Made by a program: the position numbers and the translations under genes. Source: Acanthaster planci (lineage: Eukaryota > Echinodermata > Asteroidea > Valvatida > Acanthasteridae). Taken from it: DNA of 38,148 nucleotides. This document shows positions 33,001 through 38,148 of this stretch, piece after piece (within the stretch, counting starts at the first letter, position 1; every line of letters starts with the position of its first letter). Location: NCBI RefSeq assembly GCF_001949145.1, contig NW_019091385.1, forward strand, positions 2,439,310 to 2,477,457, written 5' to 3'. The notes below the pieces were generated by a model. The model made no database searches, was not told the origin of the DNA, and saw nothing but the letters and a program-made list of their open reading frames with translations.

Positions 33001-36000
33001 GGTTCTGTCATTTAGGGAACTGAAACACCACCCCCAACAGTTGGCAAGGAGGAGTCAGAGCCTACAGTTGCAGAACAGAATGAGAACACATTTGTCCCAG
33101 AGCTTGGATTCTACCCAGAGGAACTCAAATGGTAAGGAAGGGACAAGAATAGCCAGAAGTTAATTGTTTTCCCTGCTTTCATTGGAAAATGATGGCCTTA
33201 TACATTCACCATTGTACATGCGCATCAGGGCTAATTCTGCCACTAAAACCAGTCCAAGACTTGTCTCTGTGTGCTGTGATCATTGATATTCTTTAGAGGG
33301 TTTTGAAAAGTTTCTGGAGCTCCACTGTTTCAGGGATTAATATGTTGTGGCTCAGGTTTTGTATTGCCATTGTTCTGTGTCTATGCATTTGGACTGATAT
33401 ATTTGTAACTTTTTGTTTGCTTTTAGTCGATATGAGGGTGTCATCAATCGCATCTATACAGGGACCCAGTGCTCATCATGCGGGATGCGCTTTGTTGTTG
33501 ATGAAATGGACAGGTTGGTGTTTTTTTTTCATTTACTTAGCGTAATTTACTTGTGCTTCATTTTTCTTTTGTCTGAGAGACATTGATGTGTGTGACAAGT
33601 ATAAATTTGTCACCAAATTAGGAGAAAAACAGTTGCCAGTTATTACATCGGGCAAAAATTATACAGAAAATATTCTTTGATAGGCATGACAAATTTGATT
33701 GGTGTGTGATCTTGATACAGTTTTATTAATGCTTTCTGATATTTGGTTAAAATTCAAGCCCTTAAAAGATAGACTTGCATGATACAATAGTCTTTTAATG
33801 TCTCCACAATTCCACTGATTTGTTTGTCCAGATATCGTAAGCACCTGGACTGGCACTTCCGTCAGAATCGTCGGGACAAGGATGGCATGAAGGCTGCCCA
33901 GAACAGGAAGTGGTTCTATGAGGTTGGCCAGTGGCTAGACTTTGAAGAAATCAATGACATGGATGAAGGTAAAGTATCACAGTCCACAGACCATTGAAAT
34001 AGAAATGTGCAACTAGGAGCAGCTCCAGTGCGAAGACGTGTACGGCCTCAGTTCCATGTGTGTTACCATGTGACATGCATTGTTCACAAGTTTTGATTTA
34101 CTCCCTTTATTTCGATGAACTAGTTTGCTTTATTTATAAGTTGAAAGAGAAAAAGAAATAGTTGAAGGAATGTCGATCAGGGTTATCATTTTCTTTTTTG
34201 CCTCCTAAGATAAAACTGATCAGTTGTATTTTCAGAGTAATCCTTTAAACACATATGATTGGGGCTGCCATTTTAAATACACAGGTATTGATGTTTATAA
34301 CCTAATATTCATGAAAATGTGGTGCATTTTTCTCCAAATTAGTTCAATATTTGGTTCATTCTTTTTTAGGTACGTAGTTTCATATTTGAAATTGAAGACA
34401 ACTTTGGTCTGTTTTTACTGTTTCAGCTATAAGTATCTTTAAAAATAAAAACATGGATGATTACAGGGGTGATCTCAATTCTACTTTTCCTACTGAGATG
34501 TGTCCCATGGTGTCTGTAATGAGTTTGTTTGGTGATGACAATCCCCATGCAGAGAGAAGTAACTTCTTCGAAGCGATGGCACTGCAGGCGCGGACCGACA
34601 AAGATGGTGTGCACTGTGTGGCAGTTGATGCCGGCGTTGAAGGTGATGAGGTATGTTGTTGAGGAAAGTCCTGTCCAGGCATGAGTGAATATACTAAACA
34701 TGGAAAGCCTTAAAAAAAGATTAAGTTCATATTTCATTTATTTTTGATCCTCTGTAAAATACAGTACTGTGGAAAACTTATGTTTTTCAAAGGATGAGGA
34801 AATTAATATCTTCCCCATACTAGAAGAAGATGAAGAAGTTATGTTCTTCTCTAAACAGAGGTATCAAATTGCCGAGAAAGCTGTCCCCTTGGAAATTCAG
34901 CCAACCAAAGATGCATGTATTCTTGTCCTCAAAGTCTTGAGTGTAACAGCACAAAATTGTAATGTATATAAGCCCAACAAAAAATTTGATGATCCAGAAC
35001 ATTTCACACCTCTCGAAACTTGTATTTTTGCCTTCACCCTAAAAAAAAAGTTCAACAAAATTGCAGTTTGTGATAAATTGTAATTTCTGAACTGATTTCT
35101 TAGAAAATCCTGAATTCCTTCTATAGTTTATTGGCTTGTTGCAAATCAACACAAACATCGTATTAAAAGCCGCTCTGCTCTATTCAATGTGGTTTCAATC
35201 TCCATGATTGATTTTTGACAGTGATTTGTTTTTACCAGAGATCTAGAAGTTTTGAAGAGATGGTAATACTTGTGTGCCCCTCTTGTTGGTTTCACAGATG
35301 TGCAGTTTGTGTCATGAGCCATTTGAGCAGTTCTTTGATGAAGATGAGGAAGTGTGGAAGCTGAAAGATGCTGTCAGATTCAACAGACGTGTAAGTTGAA
35401 ACTCATTGCTTTCCCACTTTCCTGAAATAAATAGTACAGATATTGCATTGACAAAACTATTGCCAAGTGTGTTAAACTTTAAAAGGAATGGCATTACATG
35501 TCAACAAATTGTTGATTGGACATGTGGAGAGTTTGTGAGGTTCAAGAATAGACCATTAAGTGTCAAAGATATTGTGTCATAAAGACAGACAGGTTTTTAA
35601 CTTCTGAACGTTTTGTCTGCTTTTTGAATACTCATGAATACTAAAATCAGCACTACAACCTTGAGTTGTCCAGTTCAGAATAACAATACCTTTTGTGAAT
35701 TTAAACAAAGACTCCTTGTTTGACTCAAAATGGTCAGAGACATTGCATGAAGTAGAGGGGGTACAGTTGACTCTCGGTAATAAGAGCTCGGGTAAGATGT
35801 GACTCCGGTTTAGACAAGCATATTTTGCCAGTCCAGACTGAATTGTGTACATTTCTGAATGAAAAATGCATAATACGAGCTCAGATGGTGCAAGATTTTG
35901 GTAAATACAAGCATTTTTTGCACACCGGCTGCAAATCTATTGTTATCTGTCTATTTAGCACAAGCTTTTTTGAAGGCAACTTGTCAGTCAGTCAGTCAAT

Positions 36001-38148
36001 TTAATTTTGAAAGCTGCTTCCGTAATTTATTCGTGTAAAGTAGTACAGCACTGCAGTTTTCCCTCTCCGAATCAAGGTGTTTGTGATCGGTGTCGTAAGA
36101 GAGACGAACAGTGGGTATTTGAGGTTCCCGTGCCCAACATAGAAATTCTTTGTGGCAGCTCTCATGCTGCCTGAACAGAGGCGAGTGCTGGCAAAAGCTC
36201 TACGATACTTAAGATGTTGGGGACCAAAAGAAATCTTTTGTTTGAGACCAAGAGAAATCTTTTGTTTGATCCCCTGCCCCCCCAAAATTCTCCAAGACCA
36301 AAGTCCCCAGGAAACTAATAAAAATTGTATTCTGTAACCAAACACCCATCCCCCCCAAAATGCCCACCCCCATCAAAAAATTGTTACCACTCCCCCCCCA
36401 TAACATGGAGAAATTGCCCCATCCGATTTTGAAATTTCTATAAATGCTCAATTTAAGAAAATCATGACTAAACTGTGGTTTTCAGTCCAAAATTGTTTAA
36501 GAAAATAACATCCACAAGTTTTGAAGAAAAAAGTGTTAATAATTGTTAATAATTTCTCACCAAACCCACATGCCTTTCCAAAGTAAAATCCAATATTCGT
36601 CCTCTACTGTCCACACCACCAATAGCTGGTGTCCTCCCATTTTTATGTGCAACAAGCGCAGCTCTTGTTTGTTACCAACTGAAATGTTAATGTACTTAAG
36701 TTACGTGCGTGCATCTCATTTCATCATGGTGTGCGAGGCCAGGGACGTGTAGCTCCAAATCAACATGACTGGTGGAAAGTCGGCATCCTCCGTTCTTACA
36801 TTATATAATTATTCTTTATTACAAGTCTTTATTCATTAATCTGTACATACACATTTCACTTTCTTAAACAAAGTTTTTGAAATCAAATTCATATAACAAA
36901 ACATACCTACATTTAAACAAAAAGTTATGCACACTTGTATACATGTACATGTTACTTACCGTCGATCCGTGATACATACGTCAAGCAGGATGGCAGCTTT
37001 CACATACAACAAGGTCCGGATAATATGAGCTAATTTAGTAAGTCCCAAGGCGCTCGCTAACGAGAGTCGACTGTATATACTTTTTAGATATAACATTGAA
37101 AAACTGTTTGTCTGGAGGTCTTAAATTCCTGTGATATCCATTAAATCTGTCCTGGTTTCTTTCACATTTCAGACCTACCATCCTGGCTGTTACGAGGACG
37201 CAAAGGATGTAAGTTGAATGCTGTTGATTTAACACAGTAATGTGAATTGTGAATGGTGATACTGACTTTTATGGAAGCCTTAGTAGAAGACAGGAGCCAA
37301 TAAAAATGCAGCAATATTATGTTCAAAATACATGTCAGATTGTTAATGTTGGAAAATGATCCCAAGGTTGTATTCGGTTTGCTTTTCAGGCCTTCCTACT
37401 AGAAACCCCTACCCCAGGTGAGGATGGACTACATACTTCATTTGATGCGATGGTGAGTCCTTTATCAGCATATTCTCAACGCAGTGCATCTCTAGGAATT
37501 CAGTTGGAATCACCAGAGAAGTTGACAGGTGCACCGAAAGACAACAACAATGAACCAAGTGGACAAACTATTACGCAACTCCAGTCAGCATATCCAAAGA
37601 GAGAAGTTGGAAATGATGTGAATGTTCCAACAGCTCCACCTCAGTCAACAGATCAACCAAAGAACACTGAAAGTCAACAGGTTGATGTGGCAGCTGTGGT
37701 ACCAGTATCCACTGATCAATCATTGGGTCCACAGAGTGTTGTGACAGCTGTGGTACCTGCATCAACCGATCAACCAGTGGGTACACAGAGTGTTGTGACA
37801 GCTGTGGTACCAGCATCCACTAATCAACCACTGGGTACACAGAGTGTTGTGACAGCTGTGGTACCTGCATCAACCGATCAACCAGTGGGTACACAGAGTG
37901 TTGTGACAGCTGTGGTAAGTGCATCAACCGATCAACCAGTGGGTACACAGAGTGTTGTGACAGCTGTGGTACCAGCATCCACTGATCAACCAGTGGGTAC
38001 ACATAACGTTGTGGAAGCTGTGGTACCAGCATCAACTGATAAACTAGTTGGTCCACAAAGTGTTGCGGCAGCTGCGGTACCCACATTAACTGATCAACCA
38101 GTGGGTTCACAAATTGTTGTGGCGGCTGTGGTACCAGCATCAACTGAG
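11880..38148 (+). CDS. PCF11: PCF11, pre-mRNA cleavage and termination factor (17 exons, 3' end outside window)
   Basis: PCF11 is a nuclear subunit of cleavage factor II (with CLP1). It binds the phosphorylated RNA polymerase II tail and drives 3'-end cleavage and termination. Joined exons: 11880-12032, 16004-16129, 17150-17338, 18491-18721, 21642-22010, 22951-24224, 25314-25620, 26569-29039, 29286-29794, 31896-32005, 33016-33131, 33427-33513, 33832-33968, 34427-34650, 35298-35390, 37173-37208, 37390-38148. All junctions are GT-AG and phases agree, giving at least 2397 residues against 1555 in human (recalled). Domains: CID about 7-135; Gln-rich coil about 200-330; RDPR motifs near 366-378; RS stretch about 624-647; conserved helical segment 858-915; FREGP repeats 1324-1627; zinc module 1 (C1967, C1970, H1985, H1989); zinc module 2 in exons 15-16; 18-residue repeats from exon 17 on. 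Confidence 0.93.
12033..16003 (+). other. PCF11: PCF11 intron 1 (3.97 kb)
   Basis: No coding sequence or clear transposon seen. It has several plus-strand AATAAA hexamers: 12996-13001 (followed by a GT-rich run at about 13021-13041), 13257-13262 (with TTGTATGA upstream and a T/GT-rich tail), 13650-13655 and 14417-14422. Vertebrate PCF11 is known to limit itself by premature polyadenylation in intron 1, so these are candidate sites. Such hexamers also arise by chance in AT-rich DNA. Confidence 0.6.
16004..16129 (+). CDS. PCF11: PCF11 exon 2 (CID)
   Basis: 42 codons, AKPSEKLPVLYLMDSIIKNV to FCGVFEK. This holds the LPVLYLMDSIxKN helix that contacts the polymerase tail in CID proteins. Acceptor ctcgtctgtgcag, donor AAG|GTTAGA, phase 0 at both ends. 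Confidence 0.93.
16130..17149 (+). other. PCF11: PCF11 intron 2
   Basis: 1.02 kb, no coding feature. Around 16540-16830 the minus strand has two overlapping open frames that might be a retroelement fragment, but no diagnostic motif is present. Homopolymer C and G runs occur at 16491-16498, about 16866-16871 and 17018-17026. Confidence 0.55.
17150..17338 (+). CDS. PCF11: PCF11 exon 3 (CID end)
   Basis: 63 codons, VDEKTRQSLFKLRMTW to AIHVNPKFIKK. It closes the CID. The LYALDLKVKELDPAWPI and HVNPKF segments match human PCF11 closely. Acceptor atgccag, donor AAG|GTAAGT. Confidence 0.93.
17339..18490 (+). other. PCF11: PCF11 intron 3
   Basis: 1.15 kb. I see no gene or element, only a strong C-rich tract (about 18466-18490) before the exon 4 acceptor. 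Confidence 0.6.
18491..18721 (+). CDS. PCF11: PCF11 exon 4 (charged coiled coil)
   Basis: 77 codons from PQATVAATK to QSKLEEQ. The second half is a Glu/Lys/Gln coiled coil (EELAERKKKESERQEMEMRQ, then QLLKKQEQLLQLQQKRLEFE), matching the human QLLAKQKQLLELQQKKLELE stretch. Two in-frame acceptors lie 6 nt apart (AG at 18489-18490 and 18495-18496), so a Pro-Gln pair may be optionally spliced. Donor CAG|GTTTGT. Confidence 0.9.
18772..21039. mobile_element. Non-autonomous hAT transposon, 2268 bp, in PCF11 intron 4
   Basis: The ends are inverted repeats CAGCGGCGTAG (18772-18782) and CTACGCCGCTG (21029-21039), with related C/G-rich subterminal sequence inside each. The target duplication is a perfect 8 bp, GTTTTCAC, at 18764-18771 and 21040-21047, the hAT hallmark. 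No reading frame resembles a hAT transposase or BED finger; the longest frames have no domain. Inside are a perfect 11-bp stem (19821-19831 with 19847-19857) and a TATAAAA/CCAAT-like cluster (20720-20760). The perfect target copy suggests a fairly recent insertion. Confidence 0.88.
21048..21641 (+). other. PCF11: PCF11 intron 4, right part
   Basis: Intron sequence between the hAT element and exon 5. No gene or further repeat seen. The 50 bp of the intron left of the element (18722-18771) are likewise plain. The acceptor is tgcgttttctag. Confidence 0.6.
21642..22010 (+). CDS. PCF11: PCF11 exon 5 (Gln/Ala/Pro-rich)
   Basis: 123 codons, AMELKQKNEQILLQQQ to TQQVPPVQQ. It continues the coiled coil, then has a Gln run, an uninterrupted Ala run coded by mixed GCA and GCT, a second Gln/Ala block (KQQQAQHQAQQQAQQQ) and a Pro-rich tail with PPPPMPPFG. 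It is low-complexity and probably disordered; CAG/GCA tracts may vary in length between individuals. Donor CAG|GTCAGT. Frame and phase agree with both neighbours. Confidence 0.85.
22011..22950 (+). other. PCF11: PCF11 intron 5
   Basis: 940 bp. Nearly half is the TTAA-flanked MITE described at 22278-22728. The remainder is plain AT-rich sequence ending in the acceptor ttgatttccag. Confidence 0.65.
22278..22728 (+). mobile_element. piggyBac-like MITE copy 1
   Basis: It starts CCACTTCGCGCCGG after TTAA (22274-22277) and ends GTGG before TTAA (22729-22732). TTAA target duplication is typical of piggyBac elements. Its body matches the reverse complement of 25815-26376 over most of its length, for example ATTTCAGCCAGGCCTGC, CCTCTTTTCAATAGGGGCC and GCTGCGGTGGTGGAG. 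Its right terminal repeat is shortened relative to copy 2. No transposase. Confidence 0.78.
22951..24224 (+). CDS. PCF11: PCF11 exon 6 (RDPR, Lys-rich and RS region)
   Basis: 1274 nt (424 codons plus 2 nt). It opens GTQAAPATRDPRIARDPRLA, carrying the RDPR motifs typical of animal PCF11. It continues through a Thr/Pro/Ala stretch, a Lys/Asp/Ser-rich block, an RS-type run (RSRSRSRSPVARSRSPRG, about residues 629-646) and a Lys/Asp block with repeated DIRKKDxD units, ending PSKRPRLEEAPPKKPPLPK. It is disordered, with several likely nuclear localisation signals. The donor is AA|GTAAGG, which disposes of the apparent TAA stop at 24226-24228: that triplet is intronic. Confidence 0.9.
24225..25313 (+). 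other. PCF11: PCF11 intron 6
   Basis: 1.09 kb. From about 24668 to 25080 there are three or four weakly similar segments built on CTSTxTGTGAAAWCGAAAA and a following GCCCTTCYG/GCCCTWA motif, spaced about 90-125 bp, suggesting an old tandem duplication. No coding feature seen. Confidence 0.45.
25314..25620 (+). CDS. PCF11: PCF11 exon 7
   Basis: 307 nt joined in phase 2 to exon 6. It encodes a charged start (TPDSKDQDSRQKEKTP), a Pro-rich middle (MELPPPRPFLEPSG), and then the conserved RRLSIDPGVRIPKELSLDKH segment that matches human HRLSVDANLQIPKELTL. Exon 8 completes this helical module. Acceptor tcttcattag, donor CAG|GTAATT. Confidence 0.92.
25815..26376 (-). mobile_element. piggyBac-like MITE copy 2, opposite orientation
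   Basis: Flanked by TTAA at 25811-25814 and 26377-26380. Its ends are CCACTACCAGCCGGGG and the inverse CCACATCGTGCCGGGG, giving inverted termini of about 16 bp with mismatches. Its reverse complement aligns with copy 1 in intron 5. The central part includes 68 unresolved bases. No transposase frame. Confidence 0.8.
25836..25903. other. Assembly gap (68 N)
   Basis: A run of N inside MITE copy 2. It lies wholly in an intron, so the PCF11 coding sequence is unaffected. The open frames read through it have no meaning. The true gap length may differ. Confidence 0.99.
26569..29039 (+). CDS. PCF11: PCF11 exon 8 (large exon with FREGP repeats)
   Basis: 2471 nt (823 codons plus 2 nt). It opens AEKQLLSGELTHQQHQELLR, the partner of the human RLASGEITQDEFLVVVHQI helix. 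It then has a charged linker, a SILK tetrapeptide (1046-1049), a Lys-rich run GKGKKKNRKKKKKGSG (about 1135-1151, likely nuclear localisation), an acidic stretch, and the Arg/Glu/Gly/Pro/Phe repeat domain (1324-1627). It ends in RDPR motifs and LLLLDQ. The true donor is AA|GTAAGA at 29040, so the TAA that seems to end the frame is intronic. The coding frame enters from exon 7, so no internal start is needed. Confidence 0.92.
27889..28800 (+). repeat. PCF11: Coding repeat region: FREGP/PREGP units in PCF11
   Basis: About 300 residues of imperfect units such as PFREGPPREGPFRDG, with roughly 25 R-[DE]-G cores. Human PCF11 has, from memory, LRFEGP-type repeats at the corresponding place; here the Phe and Arg are swapped (FREGP). 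Nucleotide divergence between units is high, so the array is old and probably kept by selection on composition. A role as an RNA- or condensate-related low-complexity domain is inference. Confidence 0.85.
29286..29794 (+). CDS. PCF11: PCF11 exon 9 (Pro/Gly/Leu-rich)
   Basis: 509 nt, joined phase 2 to exon 8 and leaving a phase 1 G. It encodes PAEHSLVPLPMETQDEPS to HLMLSENPQG, hydrophobic low-complexity sequence rich in Pro, Gly, Leu and Gln, with no fold recognised. It occupies the position of the human QPVAFGQGQQFLPVHPQ stretch. Acceptor tcttttcag, donor CAAG|GTAATT. The preceding intron 8 (29040-29285) is short and plain. Confidence 0.87.
30984..31867 (-). mobile_element. Tigger/pogo-like DNA transposon relic, 884 bp
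   Basis: The left end, CAGTGAACGCTCGATAACTC after TA (30982-30983), is a typical Tigger-style terminus. The right end before TA (31868-31869) is a worn inverse, AAACTCTTGGTAACTTGAAC on the minus strand. Inside, on the minus strand, is a fragment resembling the C-terminal part of pogo/Tigger transposases. The element is internally deleted and cannot be autonomous. Confidence 0.68.
31417..31541 (-). pseudogene. Pogo/Tigger transposase C-terminal fragment
   Basis: The minus-strand frame reads LGDATKQI, then DWAVVRKCWQQPGF at about 31461-31420. Tigger/pogo transposases end with a similar pattern (a DA..W helix, then T[IV]xNCFRHAGF). The catalytic DDE part is not found. The call rests on this short motif plus the Tigger-like ends. 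Confidence 0.45.
31896..32005 (+). CDS. PCF11: PCF11 exon 10
   Basis: 110 nt. G-TPPPQQAAPLDVSALFAKL then VATGIIPPTRSDSPVVQ. It matches human VDVNELFSKLLKTGIL, a conserved short helix just ahead of the C-terminal zinc-binding part. Acceptor tttgaacag, donor CAG|GTAAGT; phase 1 in, phase 0 out. Confidence 0.92.
32006..33015 (+). other. PCF11: PCF11 intron 10
   Basis: 1.01 kb. It contains a worn tRNA-like segment (32820-32905, minus strand). Two open frames (32056-32316 and 32478-32813) have no domain and no splice support. The acceptor is ctgtcatttag. Confidence 0.55.
32820..32905 (-). repeat. Degraded tRNA-derived SINE head
   Basis: The minus strand reads CTCTAGTGGATAAGACC, like a polymerase III A box, and about 30 nt later GTTTGAATCC, like a B box (GGTTCGAATCC). 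Spacing fits a tRNA-like promoter, but the arms no longer pair as a tRNA. I did not find the tail or a target duplication. Confidence 0.4.
33016..33131 (+). CDS. PCF11: PCF11 exon 11
   Basis: 116 nt. GTETPPPTVGKEESEP then ENTFVPELGFYPEELK, the human DLTNFTVEELKQRY position. It is a linker into zinc module 1. Donor TG|GTAAGG, phase 2; the split codon becomes Cys1952 with exon 12. The next intron (33132-33426) is plain. Confidence 0.9.
33427..33513 (+). CDS. PCF11: PCF11 exon 12 (zinc module 1, Cys pair)
   Basis: 87 nt, RYEGVINRIYTGTQCSSCGM then RFVVDEMD. Cys1967 and Cys1970 form the CxxC half of the first zinc-binding module; human reads RLYTGIQCYSCGMRF. Acceptor tgcttttag, donor CAG|GTTGGT. 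Confidence 0.93.
33514..33831 (+). other. PCF11: PCF11 intron 12
   Basis: 318 bp between the two halves of zinc module 1. Plain AT-rich sequence, no element seen. Confidence 0.6.
33832..33968 (+). CDS. PCF11: PCF11 exon 13 (zinc module 1, His pair)
   Basis: 137 nt, YRKHLDWHFRQNRRDKDGMK to WLDFEEINDMDE. His1985 and His1989 complete the CxxC...HxxxH module; human reads DHLDWHYRQNRTEKD and then DWIEFEEIADLEE. Acceptor tttgtccag, donor AAG|GTAAAG, phase 1 out. Confidence 0.93.
33969..34426 (+). other. PCF11: PCF11 intron 13
   Basis: 458 bp, no element seen. It ends in a strong tract, gtttttactgtttcag. This acceptor, not the AG at 34465-34466, keeps the frame. Confidence 0.6.
34427..34650 (+). 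CDS. PCF11: PCF11 exon 14 (linker between zinc modules)
   Basis: 224 nt, A-ISIFKNKNMDDYRGD to VDAGVEGDE. The sequence is poorly conserved, but position and phase fit: phase 1 in from exon 13, phase 0 out to exon 15. The human linker reads RAKSQFFEKVHEEVV and so on. The start was chosen by frame; the alternative acceptor at 34466 shifts the frame to an early stop. Donor GAG|GTATGT. Confidence 0.78.
34651..35297 (+). other. PCF11: PCF11 intron 14
   Basis: 647 bp. It has an open frame at 34769-35083 with no recognisable domain and no splice signals placing it in frame with exons 14 or 15. Nothing else seen. Confidence 0.55.
35298..35390 (+). CDS. PCF11: PCF11 exon 15 (zinc module 2, Cys pair)
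   Basis: 31 codons, MCSLCHEPFEQFFDEDEEVW then KLKDAVRFNRR. Cys2103 and Cys2106 form the CxxC half of the second module; human reads CEICQEQFEQYWDEEEEEWH. Phase 0 at both ends. Acceptor ggtttcacag, donor CGT|GTAAGT. Confidence 0.93.
35391..37172 (+). other. PCF11: PCF11 intron 15
   Basis: 1.78 kb, of which 1.31 kb is a pogo-like element (35764-37073). The rest is plain. It separates the two halves of zinc module 2. Confidence 0.65.
35764..37073. mobile_element. Pogo/Tigger-like non-autonomous element, 1310 bp
   Basis: The left end is CAGTTGACTCTCGGTAATAA after TA (35762-35763); the inverse of the right end is CAGTCGACTCTCGTTAGCGA before TA (37074-37075). The first 14 positions differ at one base. 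No transposase fragment recognised. The centre holds C-rich runs (about 36277-36400). Superfamily inferred from the TA target and the CAGTYGACTCTCG terminus. Confidence 0.75.
37173..37208 (+). CDS. PCF11: PCF11 exon 16 (36-bp micro-exon, zinc module 2)
   Basis: Twelve codons, TYHPGCYEDAKD, matching human IYHPSCYEDY. The His and Cys (His2135, Cys2138) supply the second pair of ligands for zinc module 2. Acceptor cacatttcag, donor GAT|GTAAGT, phase 0 at both ends, so skipping would keep the frame but lose half the zinc site. The following intron (37209-37389) is short and plain. Confidence 0.9.
37390..38148 (+). CDS. PCF11: PCF11 exon 17 (C-terminal extension, open to window end)
   Basis: 253 codons with no stop, AFLLETPTPGEDGLHTSFDA onward. 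After a Ser/Gln/Pro-rich lead of about 80 residues the frame enters an array of 18-residue repeats (see 37684-38148). Human PCF11 has only a modest disordered tail here by recall. Two internal donor-like sites exist: ATG|GTGAGT at 37453 and GTG|GTAAGT at 37915, so the exon might end early in some transcripts. Acceptor tgcttttcag. The real C-terminus is outside the window. Confidence 0.75.
37684..38148 (+). repeat. PCF11: 54-bp coding tandem repeat (18 residues per unit)
   Basis: Eight full units at 37684, 37738, 37792, 37846, 37900, 37954, 38008 and 38062, then a partial ninth from 38116 cut by the window end. Consensus protein unit: VVTAVVPASTDQPVGTQS. Units 2 and 4 are identical in DNA; unit 5 differs from unit 4 by 2 bases; units 1, 7 and 8 are more diverged. 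A degenerate unit precedes the array at about 37624-37674 (VPTAPPQSTDQPKNTES). All units keep the reading frame. The antisense frame is also open. Confidence 0.95.

Noticed and set aside
34465-34650. Exon 14 starting after AG at 34466
   Set aside because: With the exon 13 phase this shifts the frame and reaches a stop. The acceptor at 34426 has a better pyrimidine tract and keeps the frame.
34769-35083. 104-codon ORF in intron 14 as an extra exon
   Set aside because: It has no matching splice sites in phase and no resemblance to PCF11.
37571-38143. Long minus-strand open frames over the 54-bp repeats
   Set aside because: The unit length is a multiple of 3 and lacks antisense stops, so any frame stays open. 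The plus frame is continuous with the zinc module and explains the region.
37684-38148. CRISPR-like array
   Set aside because: Units are contiguous with no spacers, they encode protein in frame, and the surrounding genes are animal genes.

Overview
The window is animal nuclear DNA: AT-rich, with intron-split genes, GT-AG junctions, AATAAA signals and many short DNA transposons. The gene content, a 36-bp exon and frequent tacatgtac-type palindromes suggest a marine invertebrate, perhaps an invertebrate deuterostome (echinoderm, hemichordate or amphioxus). The sequence alone does not fix the species. No bacterial system, rRNA, intact tRNA or CRISPR array is present.

Layout. (1) 1-1440 (+): the last coding exon and 3' UTR of an MMAA-type GTPase (methylmalonyl-CoA mutase chaperone). 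(2) 1441-6860: no coding gene, probably 3' UTR or 3' flank of the next gene, holding a long foldback, a TA-flanked MITE and an 18-bp hairpin. (3) 6861-8986 (-): a complete four-exon RAB30-like small GTPase of 198 residues. (4) 8987-11879: divergent spacer with an old hAT-like element and a likely promoter zone. (5) 11880-38148 (+): PCF11, the pre-mRNA 3'-end cleavage and termination factor. Seventeen coding exons cover at least 2397 residues and the gene runs off the window. It has an N-terminal CID, a Gln/Ala-rich coiled stretch, an RS-type region, a large Arg/Glu/Gly/Pro repeat domain, two zinc-binding modules, and then an unexpected C-terminal array of 18-residue repeats.

RAB30 and PCF11 lie head to head, as I recall they do in human, so this looks like old microsynteny. 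Their products act in unrelated processes (Golgi membrane traffic and RNA 3'-end formation). MMAA and RAB30 are convergent.

The PCF11 introns have collected transposons: a 2.27-kb hAT element with a perfect 8-bp target duplication (intron 4), two inverted TTAA-flanked piggyBac-like MITEs (introns 5 and 7), a Tigger/pogo relic ending 28 bp before the exon 10 acceptor (intron 9), a degraded tRNA-like SINE (intron 10) and a second pogo-like element (intron 15). The most unusual coding signals are the C-terminal 54-bp repeat array, one copy of which carries a consensus splice donor, and a repeat domain built on FREGP where, from memory, vertebrates have RFEGP.
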